Shown piece by piece: positions 57,359 through 64,000 of a stretch of DNA of 64,000 nt. Location: assembly GCF_025770765.1 (NCBI RefSeq), contig NZ_JANZKY010000007.1, positions 62,001 to 126,000 on the forward strand, read 5' to 3'. Under the pieces are notes generated by a model that saw only the letters and a program-made list of their open reading frames with translations, was not told the origin of the DNA and did not search any database. Within the stretch, counting starts at the first letter, position 1; each line of letters begins with the position of its first letter. The DNA comes from Propionivibrio soli (GTDB lineage: Bacteria; Pseudomonadota; Gammaproteobacteria; Burkholderiales; Rhodocyclaceae). The position numbers were made by a program, and so were the translations under genes.

Positions 57359-58276
57359 ATGTCGAAGCAATTCTGGATGTCGGGCCTGATTCCGGCCACC
57401 TTTACGCCGATGCACGAGGATGGCCGCCTGAATCTCCCGTTGGTACCGGCGATGGTTGAGCGTCTGCTCGCGTTCAAGGTCTCCTCGCTCTTCGTCTGCG
57501 GCACGACCGGCGAAAGCGCCTCGTTGACCACCACCGAACGCAAGCAAACGCTCGAAGCTTTCCTGGATGCCGCCGGGGGTCGCATTCCGGTCATCGCTCA
57601 CGTGGGGCATACGGCGGTCGCCGAGTCGCGCGATCTCGCCAAGCATGCCGCGCAGGCCGGTGCCGTCGCGATCGCGGCCACGCCGCCGTTCTACTTCCGG
57701 CCGGGTTCCGTCTCGGTGCTCGTCGAATGCATGGCCGAGGTGGCGGCGGCGACGCCGGAGTTGCCATTCTACTACTACCACATCCCCAGCCTCACGGGCG
57801 CCGCGCTCGACATGGACGAGTTTCTGAGAGCCGCCAGCCGGCGAATTCCAAATCTCGCGGGGATCAAATACACGGCGCCGACACTGTATGAATTCCAGAC
57901 CTGCGCCGCCCTGGAAGACGCACGTTTCAACATGGTGTTCGGCGTCGATGAAATGCACCTGAGCGGCCTCGCGGCCGGAGCGCAGGGTGCGGTCGGCAGC
58001 ACTTACAACCTGGCTGCGCCGCTGTACCACCGGATCCGCGAAAGCTTCGAGGCGGGTCAAATCGACGAGGCGCGGCGTCTGCAGTTGCTCTCCGCGCAGA
58101 TGGTCGTTATCGCGAAAAAATACCGGGGGCTGCCGGCGATCAAAGCCATGATGCAATTCGCGGGCATCGACTGCGGACCGGTGCGCTTGCCGTTGGTTCG
58201 GCTAACTGCTGAAGAGACTCGGGAACTGCGTCGAGGGCTGGAGGAACTCGATTTCCTTCGCTGGATGCAACCGTAG
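57359..58276 (+). CDS. DapA-superfamily aldolase, N-acetylneuraminate-lyase-like
   Basis: A 305-residue TIM-barrel aldolase. The ATG at 57359 has GGAG six bases upstream. An earlier ATG at 57347 lacks one. Family residues are visible: GTTGES (48-53), Tyr140 in YYYHIPSLTG and the Schiff-base Lys170 in AGIKYT. The YYYHIPSLTG and FGVDEMHLSGLAAGAQGAVGSTYN blocks resemble N-acetylneuraminate lyases, including the vertebrate enzyme, more than DapA. The likely reaction is cleavage of a sialic acid or similar 2-keto acid to pyruvate plus an aldehyde. NanK, NanE and NagAB genes are absent here, so the substrate is not proved. Confidence 0.85.
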   Translation: MSKQFWMSGLIPATFTPMHEDGRLNLPLVPAMVERLLAFKVSSLFVCGTTGESASLTTTERKQTLEAFLDAAGGRIPVIAHVGHTAVAESRDLAKHAAQAGAVAIAATPPFYFRPGSVSVLVECMAEVAAATPELPFYYYHIPSLTGAALDMDEFLRAASRRIPNLAGIKYTAPTLYEFQTCAALEDARFNMVFGVDEMHLSGLAAGAQGAVGSTYNLAAPLYHRIRESFEAGQIDEARRLQLLSAQMVVIAKKYRGLPAIKAMMQFAGIDCGPVRLPLVRLTAEETRELRRGLEELDFLRWMQP

Positions 58277-58299
58277 GACGCGCTAGGACTCGCTGAGGG

Positions 58300-58316
58300 G
58301 AGAAGCCGGCCTTCTC
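58300..58316. terminator. Hairpin between convergent aldolase and otsB
   Basis: GAGAAG-CCGGC-CTTCTC is a 6-bp stem with a 5-base loop, 24 bp after the aldolase stop and before the convergent otsB end. It is a plausible bidirectional terminator, although the U-run is weak. Confidence 0.5.
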
Positions 58317-58338
58317 GATTCTTCCCGATTCGAATGCG

Positions 58339-59148
58339 TCAGGGGCCGTTTCCCGCCACGTCGGGTTGGGGAGTGCCGGTGAGCCGAGGAACCGGGTGTC
58401 CGCCGGCTTTTGCGGCGCCGGCCAGCCACTCCCGGACGGCGGTGACGTCGGCGAGCACATAGTGCGCGTTGACACAGTCAGGGCCCACGCCGATGGAGAC
58501 GCCGCCGCGTTCGTTGACGGCCATGAAGCCGTGTTCATCGGTGCTGTCGTCACCGACGAAGACCGGACGGCGACCGGCAAACGGCGGCTCGTTGAGGTAG
58601 GCGGCCACTGCCGTCGCTTTCGTGATCGCCGCCGGCTTTACCTCGACGATGCACTTGCCTTCCTGCACGACGAGGCCGGAGCCGACGCGTTCGACGAGTT
58701 GTCGCATCAAGTCTTTCACGTACTGCGCGAGGTCCGGCGCTCGCCGGTAGTGCAGTGCAAGGCTCAATCCCTTGTCTTCGAGAAGGAGCCCGGTGTGCTG
58801 TCGCAACACGGGGTCGAGCGCGTCCTGGATGGCCTGCTTGGCGCGTGTGGGTGCCGCGTGTACCCAGAGGCGGCCTTCGGCATCGCCACGTTCGAGCCCG
58901 TGTTGACCGGCCTTGGCGATCTGGGGGAGGCCGACACGGCGTTCCAGGTCGGTGAGCGCGCGGCCGCTTACCAAGGCCACGGCGCCGTCCGTTGCGCGAT
59001 GGAGTGCCGTCAGGAGCTCAGGCAACGTGTGGTCGACGCGGACCGCGCCCGGCGTCGGGGCGAGTTCGATCAACGTGCCGTCGAAGTCGAGGAAATAGGC
59101 CCAGTCGGGCTGGGCGGCGGGCGGAGGTCCGATGATTTCGCTTGCCAT
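58339..59148 (-). CDS. otsB: Trehalose-6-phosphate phosphatase
   Basis: Removes phosphate from trehalose 6-phosphate. It has 269 residues from the ATG at 59148. The longer frame to 59385 runs into otsA. HAD-type motifs: nucleophile FLDFDGTLIELAPTPGAV (Asp about 20 and 22), ALVSGRAL, GLERGD, and the late VFVGDDSTDEHGFMAV acidic motif. It follows otsA by 17 bp on the same strand, the standard OtsAB pathway for making trehalose from UDP-glucose and glucose 6-phosphate. Confidence 0.93.
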   Translation of the reverse strand: MASEIIGPPPAAQPDWAYFLDFDGTLIELAPTPGAVRVDHTLPELLTALHRATDGAVALVSGRALTDLERRVGLPQIAKAGQHGLERGDAEGRLWVHAAPTRAKQAIQDALDPVLRQHTGLLLEDKGLSLALHYRRAPDLAQYVKDLMRQLVERVGSGLVVQEGKCIVEVKPAAITKATAVAAYLNEPPFAGRRPVFVGDDSTDEHGFMAVNERGGVSIGVGPDCVNAHYVLADVTAVREWLAGAAKAGGHPVPRLTGTPQPDVAGNGP

Positions 59149-59165
59149 TGCTGCAGTCGGATGTC

Positions 59166-61454
59166 CTAGGTTGGAGAAGGTGTCGGTACAGCCGGCGGTG
59201 CGCCGGTGTTGCCGACGGGAGTGTCCGGAAGCTTGCTGCGCCGACGCATGAGCGCGGCATCGAGCAGCATGCGGCCGGCCCAGCGGTAGACGTTGAACTC
59301 GGCGATCAGCCCGCGCATCAAGCGCATGCGGTCCGCCTGTTCCTGCTCGGGCATCGTCAGCGCCACATGCAATGCGGCAGCGCACTGATCGACATCGTAA
59401 GGGTTGACCACCACCGACTCGGGCAGTTCACGTGATGCACCGGTGAATTGCGAGAGGACGAGCACACCGCGCTCATCGTCGCGCGAGGCGACGAATTCCT
59501 TCGCCACCAAGTTCATGCCGTCGTGCAGGCTGCCGACAAAGCAGAGTTCAGCCGCTCGGTAGTATTCGTATACCTGCCACGGTTCGTGGTGTTCGACCTT
59601 AAGCAGGATCGCGGGCGCGGCGCCGCTGAAACGCGCATTGATACGTTCGGCGAGGGCGACGACGGCGTCGTGGTGGTTGCGGTAATCGTCGATACTCGCC
59701 CGGCTGGGCGCGGCGATCTGAATGAAGGTGAAGCGTCCGATCCATTGCGGGTTGAGGTCGAACAGGCGCTCCACGGCAAGGAAGCGTTCGAGAATGCCCT
59801 TCGTGTAGTCGAGGCGGTCCACGCCGACGCCGATCGCCTGATCGGGGGGCAAGCCATTCAGCTCGCGAATATGGCTTCGGCAATCGGCCACGGGCTTGCC
59901 GACCATTTCCTCGGAGGGCGGCCAGGCGATTGAAATCGGGTAGCGGCGGACAGCGGTCAGCTTGCCGCCCTGGCTGACCGTGAATGCTTCGCGGTCGACG
60001 CGCGCTTCGATCAGCCGGTCCACGGTGTCGACGAAATTATTCACATGGTATTGCGTGTGAAAGCCGAGAATGCTGCTGCCGAGCAACCCGCTGACGATAT
60101 CGGCGGCCCACGGGCAGATGGCGAACGATTCGGGGTTCGGCCAGGGGATGTGCCAGAAGGTGATTACCGTTGCGTCTGGCAACGCCTCGCGAATCATGCG
60201 CGGCAGGAGTGCGAAGTGGTAGTCCTGGACGAGAACGATCGGGTCCCGGGTTTTCGATTCGCTGACCACGGCGTCAGCGAACTTGCGATTCGCGGCCACG
60301 TAATGGGCCCAATCGCCGGAGCGGAAGATCGGGCGCACGTGCGCAATATGGCACAGCGGCCAGAGGCCCTCGTTGGAGAACCCGTAGTAATAACCGGCTT
60401 CTTCTTCGGGCGTCATCCACACGCGGCGGAGCTGGTAGGCGGGTTTGTCGGGAGGCACGGCGACGCGGTCCCGAGTATCCACGACGTCGCGGTCGGCGCT
60501 GCCGGTACCTGTCGCGATCCAGACACCGGAGCACGCGCGCATGATCGGTTCCAGCGCCGTCACCAGACCGCTGGCCGGTCGCTGCACTTCGATATGGTCG
60601 CCCTTGCGCTGATGGATGTAGGGCTCGCGGTTCGATACGACGATCACGTCTTCCCCGCGCAACTCGCCATGAAGAATGGCGCGCAGCGTTTCAGGGGCCC
60701 AGGTGAGCTGGCTTTCGTCGCGCGCCGCGCGCTCGGCTTCGAGGTCGCGGATCAGGCGTTGCAGGTCGCGGGCGATGGGGCGGAATTCAGGAGCCGGCGG
60801 GACGATCTCGCTCGCCTTCGGTGGCGCCGGTGGCGAGGTGACGGGTTGCCGCAGGAGTCCCTCGCCACGCAGCAACGCTCGTGTCCCGGCGACCCAGCCG
60901 CGCCATGAAAGCTGCGCGATGATGACGGTGATCAGGGAGACGGCGGCGGCGAGCCCGAGGAAAAAGTAGAACAGGTAGCGGCGGGTTTCCTGGCTGCGCC
61001 GTTCAAGGAAATTCATGTCCTGCACGAGGATCAGGCGGCCCTCCGGGTGCGTCTCGCCCACCAGCGGCCGGACGGCAACGTGCAGGGGACCTTTCGGCAG
61101 GTGGAGGACCGATCCGCGCGGAGCGTTCCAGCGCTCCAGGTCGTTACAGCGTATCTCGGCGGGCACCGAGCGCGTCGCTTGCAGCTTGGCCTGCGGCGTC
61201 GCACAGTAACCGATCGCGTAGAGCCGCTCATCCTGGCTGATGCGCGAGAAGAACGTCATGATCTTGTTCGACGAGCCGGTGACCAACGCATCTTCGAGCG
61301 GTTCCTCGACCGCCTTGGCGATAACGGTTGAGCGGGCGTCGAGGTCGCGCAGGGACCAACGCAGCGTGAGTTCGTCGACGAGCGGAGCGACCACGTAGGC
61401 AATGGCCGCGAGAATAAGCAACAGGGGTAAGACGAAGCGCAGGGATAGCCGCAT
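59166..61454 (-). CDS. otsA: Trehalose-6-phosphate synthase with N-terminal membrane sensor-like module
   Basis: A 762-residue GT20 enzyme joining glucose from UDP-glucose to glucose 6-phosphate. The catalytic part (about 283-745) has [67 protein letters not shown] and [15 protein letters not shown]. It is preceded by about 280 residues not found in E. coli OtsA. These comprise TM1 (5-28), a periplasmic segment (about 30-165), TM2 (about 168-192) and a HAMP-like polar linker. The ATG at 61454 has AGAGGA about 9 bases upstream. The fusion suggests envelope-sensed control of trehalose synthesis. Confidence 0.93.
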   Translation of the reverse strand: MRLSLRFVLPLLLILAAIAYVVAPLVDELTLRWSLRDLDARSTVIAKAVEEPLEDALVTGSSNKIMTFFSRISQDERLYAIGYCATPQAKLQATRSVPAEIRCNDLERWNAPRGSVLHLPKGPLHVAVRPLVGETHPEGRLILVQDMNFLERRSQETRRYLFYFFLGLAAAVSLITVIIAQLSWRGWVAGTRALLRGEGLLRQPVTSPPAPPKASEIVPPAPEFRPIARDLQRLIRDLEAERAARDESQLTWAPETLRAILHGELRGEDVIVVSNREPYIHQRKGDHIEVQRPASGLVTALEPIMRACSGVWIATGTGSADRDVVDTRDRVAVPPDKPAYQLRRVWMTPEEEAGYYYGFSNEGLWPLCHIAHVRPIFRSGDWAHYVAANRKFADAVVSESKTRDPIVLVQDYHFALLPRMIREALPDATVITFWHIPWPNPESFAICPWAADIVSGLLGSSILGFHTQYHVNNFVDTVDRLIEARVDREAFTVSQGGKLTAVRRYPISIAWPPSEEMVGKPVADCRSHIRELNGLPPDQAIGVGVDRLDYTKGILERFLAVERLFDLNPQWIGRFTFIQIAAPSRASIDDYRNHHDAVVALAERINARFSGAAPAILLKVEHHEPWQVYEYYRAAELCFVGSLHDGMNLVAKEFVASRDDERGVLVLSQFTGASRELPESVVVNPYDVDQCAAALHVALTMPEQEQADRMRLMRGLIAEFNVYRWAGRMLLDAALMRRRSKLPDTPVGNTGAPPAVPTPSPT

Positions 61455-61795
61455 TATGAGTTCCTCTGTTATGTCGCGGAAGAAGCCTGCGACCGGACGG
61501 CGTCTGCCGTCGCCGCGGACTGCGTAGCGGAACATCAGAAAGGAAAAGTGAAATCCCGGAAGGGCTCGCTCGATTCGCTTCGGTTCCTGCCACGGTGAGA
61601 TCGATCGTTGTCGGTGTTTCCTCCTTCGTTGGTGCCGTTCCCCATCGGCGTATTGAAAACTGCTGCCGTATTGCCGTACGTGTTCGTCGGCAACAACATT
61701 TACGTTGCCGCTGTCGAGCGCCACAGAAAGCTGCGCGAGCACGATGCGTGCCACGCGCGCGTCGCAAGCAATCAAGGCGCGATCTAGGAGGGAAG
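61455..61795. other. Intergenic region upstream of otsA
   Basis: A 341-bp gap between the leftward otsA start and the small rightward ORF at 61796. The otsA frame stays open through it but has no GT20 or membrane features. It presumably holds both divergent promoters. No repeats were recognised. Confidence 0.4.
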
Positions 61796-61915
61796 ATGCG
61801 GTTTTTTGAGCTGACGCAAGAAGCTGAACGCGAAAACCGATTGTTATTCCGTATTCTTGTCGGTTTTGTTTGGCGAATGACGGAAAAACTCGGTCAGATT
61901 CTGGAAAAAATCTAA
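61796..61915 (+). CDS. Candidate 39-residue small protein
   Basis: ATG at 61796 is preceded by TAGGAGGGA, an almost ideal Shine-Dalgarno sequence 5 bases away. The 39-residue product is charged, with E-x3-E/R-rich first and last thirds around a hydrophobic centre (LLFRILVGFVW, about 16-26), and is probably an amphipathic or membrane-associated helix. The DNA is clearly less GC-rich than its surroundings. No family recognised. Hairpins follow within 90 bp. The support is the ribosome site and isolation; there is no similarity evidence. Confidence 0.5.
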   Translation: MRFFELTQEAERENRLLFRILVGFVWRMTEKLGQILEKI

Positions 61916-61962
61916 CAAAACGTGCTTTAACGCGGATTGTTTAGGCGAAAAGAGGTGATTTG

Positions 61963-62003
61963 GCTGAGAACTCAGCAGGTGAGCTTGCTTCGCGCGGCGA
62001 AGC
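61963..62003 (+). other. Two adjacent hairpins downstream of the small ORF
   Basis: GCTGAG-AA-CTCAGC (61963-61976) and GCTTCGC-GCG-GCGAAGC (61987-62003, 7-bp stem, 3-base loop) lie 48-88 bp after the small ORF stop. They may terminate it or form a structured 3' end. The rest of the gap to 62181 is unremarkable. Confidence 0.45.
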
Positions 62004-62181
62004 GGTTTCCCACTCTTACCGGTAATTCTTTCAAGACAGGGTTGGGCGGCGGGAATCACCTGGTCGCTCTGAACTACCCTGAACTACTCGTCCGTTCAAA
62101 TGCCTGGCGGAGAAAACACGGGCAAAGCGGACAGTTGGGTCTGCCTTCGCGTTGCGGACGGCAACGAAGGGCGGCTACCCC

Positions 62182-62844
62182 TCAATCTCCCGTACTCGGC
62201 GGCAGAACGGCACGCAACTCTTCGCGCAGGCTGGCGAGTTCCCGTTCGAGCCGTTCGACACGCGCTTCGAGCACGGCACAACGATCCGGATCGGTGGCCG
62301 GTCCCAGTACCGGTTCGTTTTCCATGGCCATGGACACTGGCCCACAGAGAAGATGCATCCAACGATGCTCACGTGACCCGGGCGCTTTCGGCAATCGCAC
62401 GGCCAGCGGCCCTTCGGCGCGAGTGGCGAGTTCCTCGAGATAGGCTTCGACCGACGAGGCATCGCCGAAGCGATGCAGCCTTTCGCAATTGGCGCGCAAC
62501 TCGCTTGCGGTCTGCGGCCCGCGCAGCATGAGGATGGCGAGAAGGGCTGCCGACCCGGCCGGAACCCCGTAACACTTGCCGAAGTTATGCGCGTAGCGCA
62601 GCACGCGGCCGGAAGCTCCATAGGTTTCGAGCACCAGCAAACGGTTGCGCAGCTCCTCCAGGGCCGTCTGGATCTCGGCTTCGCTGACGTTCATGACGGG
62701 ATGGCGCGAGGTCTTCTGGTTGCAGCCGGCCGCCAGGCCGTTGACGGTCAGAGGGTAGGCGTCGGGCGTGGTTTTTTCCTTTTCCATTAGCACGCCGAGA
62801 ATGCGGGCTTCGAGGGCAGTCAGTTCGGGCAGAGGGGAGGTCAT
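62182..62844 (-). CDS. yceH: YceH/DUF480-family protein
   Basis: A 220-residue protein of the YceH family, built of two winged-helix-like domains. Signature stretches: LTALEARILGVLMEKEKTTPDAYPLTVNGLAAGCNQKTSRHPVM (about 7-50), then LAILMLRGPQTASELRANCERLHRF, and a C-terminal coiled coil (LEARVERLERELASLREEL) that sets trimer or dimer contacts in some members. The cellular role is unknown. The ATG at 62844 fits the family start. The open frame continues to 62904. Confidence 0.93.
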   Translation of the reverse strand: MTSPLPELTALEARILGVLMEKEKTTPDAYPLTVNGLAAGCNQKTSRHPVMNVSEAEIQTALEELRNRLLVLETYGASGRVLRYAHNFGKCYGVPAGSAALLAILMLRGPQTASELRANCERLHRFGDASSVEAYLEELATRAEGPLAVRLPKAPGSREHRWMHLLCGPVSMAMENEPVLGPATDPDRCAVLEARVERLERELASLREELRAVLPPSTGD

Positions 62845-63002
62845 CGGCGTGTCCTTGGCAGCTTCGGATACGCGAATTGTCCCAAGCCCTGGGCGGGGCG
62901 GCAAGGAGAAGAAAAATGCCGAACAGGAAGGAGGGCGGATTGGCGCCGGGTCGATCGGTGCGCTTCATTGGCCCGGCCGTGACACGCCAGGCAGGTCGCC
63001 TG

Positions 63003-63191
63003 TTAGCTCGGAAGAGTGGGCGCGGAGGAAGCGGGGGCGAGACCTATGCGGGTTGTGCTTGCCGAATCCGCCTGAACGGGAGTTTTTTGGGCCAGGGTAT
63101 GCACCGAATGCAGCGCGCAAGCGCCGAGCAAGAAATAAAGCATGGCGACGAGGCGCAAGGAGGGTTTCGGGCGGGGCTTCTTCGGGGGCAT
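63003..63191 (-). CDS. Small exported or membrane protein
   Basis: A 62-residue product: basic N terminus (PPKKPRPKPSLR), one hydrophobic helix (about 14-33, LVAMLYFLLGACALHSVHTLA), then a short polar tail. AGGAG lies 7 bases before the ATG, and basic plus hydrophobic order fits a signal anchor. An overlapping frame (62965-63210) lacks these features. Family not recognised. Confidence 0.55.
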   Translation of the reverse strand: MPPKKPRPKPSLRLVAMLYFLLGACALHSVHTLAQKTPVQADSASTTRIGLAPASSAPTLPS

Positions 63192-63226
63192 CGCTATCTC
63201 CTGCTGACAAGTCCTAGGCGAGCAGG

Positions 63227-63796
63227 TTAGCCGTCATGCGTTACACCCTCATGACCCGTCTTGCGCTTGTTCGTGGATCGGAGCTTTGTTTCCTCGGCCC
63301 TGAGGCGTCGGCGATCCCGTGCCGCAGTAAACAGAGTGCCGGCAAGAAGCCCGATGCCGAACATCGCGTACACGCCGAACAACGCCTTCGCTGAAAGGTG
63401 GTGTTGAAAACCGGGCGTCAGCCGATGCGGGACGACGGCGAGATCGACGGCGGCGGCAAGCGCCGTGATCAAGCCTGCACCTGCGACGTGGGCCCCGAGC
63501 GAGTGTCCGGGCTCAAAGGGGCGTAGCGACTGCGTATGAATAAGCGCCCAAAAGCCGGATGAGAGATGGTGCACCAGCACGCCGGCGACGGTATAGCGTA
63601 CGCTCGGCCGGTGCTGCCCTAGCGCGGGGTTGCCCCAGATCCAGTGGCTCGGTGCGTTGACCGCGGCCCACACTGAACCGTTCTCGCGCCGACAGTGCGC
63701 CGACATGGCGGCGAGCGACGTAAGGCTCGCTACGCTGCCGACAATCGCGGCGTCCCTTAACGCCGTTCTCCACGTTTTCCGAGTTCCGGTTTGCAT
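63227..63796 (-). CDS. Membrane protein of unknown function
   Basis: A 189-residue protein with about four hydrophobic segments (roughly 14-32, 68-88, 100-120 and 135-160) and a basic C-terminal tail. It resembles integral membrane proteins of the YagU/DUF1440 style in length and layout, but I cannot place it firmly. AAAGGA lies about 9 bases before the ATG. It precedes the 62-residue gene on the same strand by 35 bp. From 63797 to the window end no gene is supported. Confidence 0.65.
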   Translation of the reverse strand: MQTGTRKTWRTALRDAAIVGSVASLTSLAAMSAHCRRENGSVWAAVNAPSHWIWGNPALGQHRPSVRYTVAGVLVHHLSSGFWALIHTQSLRPFEPGHSLGAHVAGAGLITALAAAVDLAVVPHRLTPGFQHHLSAKALFGVYAMFGIGLLAGTLFTAARDRRRLRAEETKLRSTNKRKTGHEGVTHDG

Positions 63797-64000
63797 CCTC
63801 AGTTCCTTTCACGTCGCCGCGGCCATTTCGATTGCCGGGGGGCAGCGTGCGTGGGAATCCGTGTCGCTCGCTGCGTCCGGGCGAATGCGGCCGGCTTGGT
63901 CGGAGTTGTCGCTCGACGGCCATCGTACCGGCTGATGGCCCATCGTTCGGGAACGCCTGCGGCCATTCGATGCGGCCTTCGGAACACCATTTGCCGGGTA

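Noticed and set aside
57359-58276. Naming the aldolase dapA
   Set aside because: The YYYHIPSLTG and GVDE/GAVGSTYN blocks fit N-acetylneuraminate lyases better, and the operon context is import and catabolism, not lysine synthesis.
63799-63990. 63-codon minus-strand frame at the right end
   Set aside because: Arg-rich with no recognised motif or convincing ribosome site. Treated as non-coding.

Overview
The window is GC-rich, densely coded chromosomal DNA from a nitrogen-fixing proteobacterium. The full-length NifU, the nifE-nifN-nifX order, sigma-54/NifA control signals, an RseC-like protein and many GGDEF/EAL/HD-GYP and hybrid kinases suggest a betaproteobacterium, perhaps Rhodocyclales. 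That placement is inference from gene style only. I saw no rRNA, tRNA, CRISPR array, insertion sequence or phage gene.

Positions 1-11,917 form a molybdenum and nitrogenase-cofactor cluster. A leftward block (nifQ, modE, modA, modB, modC, GNAT acetyltransferase) imports and senses molybdate and supplies Mo for cofactor assembly. A rightward operon (nifE, nifN, nifX, an rseC-like gene, a DUF269 gene, fdxB, nifU, nifS) builds FeMo-co and Fe-S clusters. The two blocks diverge from one control region at 4,777-4,971. It carries two NifA-type TGT-N10-ACA sites placed almost exactly symmetrically between two sigma-54 -24/-12 promoters, and a ModE-type box lies in front of modE. nifHDK, nifA, nifB and nifV are not in the window.

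Positions 11,984-23,765 hold a secreted protein, methylglyoxal synthase, a TPR protein, an HWE/HisKA_2-type kinase translationally coupled to a REC-PAS-GGDEF-EAL protein, a separate kinase/regulator pair, and an SPFH-domain protein coupled to an unknown 479-residue protein. Positions 23,900-34,500 are looser, with many short exported or stress-type proteins (PhhB, EF-hand, lipoproteins, MlaC-like, two BON proteins, flavin oxidoreductase, ChaB, CBS, OsmC) and several gene-poor gaps with short repeats.

Positions 34,873-40,600 and 58,339-61,454 carry trehalose/glucan genes: a TreS-maltokinase fusion, a mechanosensitive-channel-like protein, an (alpha/alpha)6 glucosidase, OtsB, and an OtsA with an N-terminal membrane sensor-like module. 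Between the channel and the glucosidase is a hairpin-rich stretch ending in a strong intrinsic terminator that faces the minus strand, a candidate unannotated RNA. Positions 40,626-42,626 hold a divergent YeiH transporter/LysR pair.

Positions 42,906-50,571 encode two paralogous hybrid kinases and a REC-HD-GYP protein. Positions 50,957-58,276 form a GntR-controlled operon: a complete peptide-family ABC importer plus an N-acetylneuraminate-lyase-like aldolase, preceded by a perfect 17-bp inverted repeat. The right end has a 39-codon small ORF with a perfect Shine-Dalgarno sequence, yceH and two small unknown genes.
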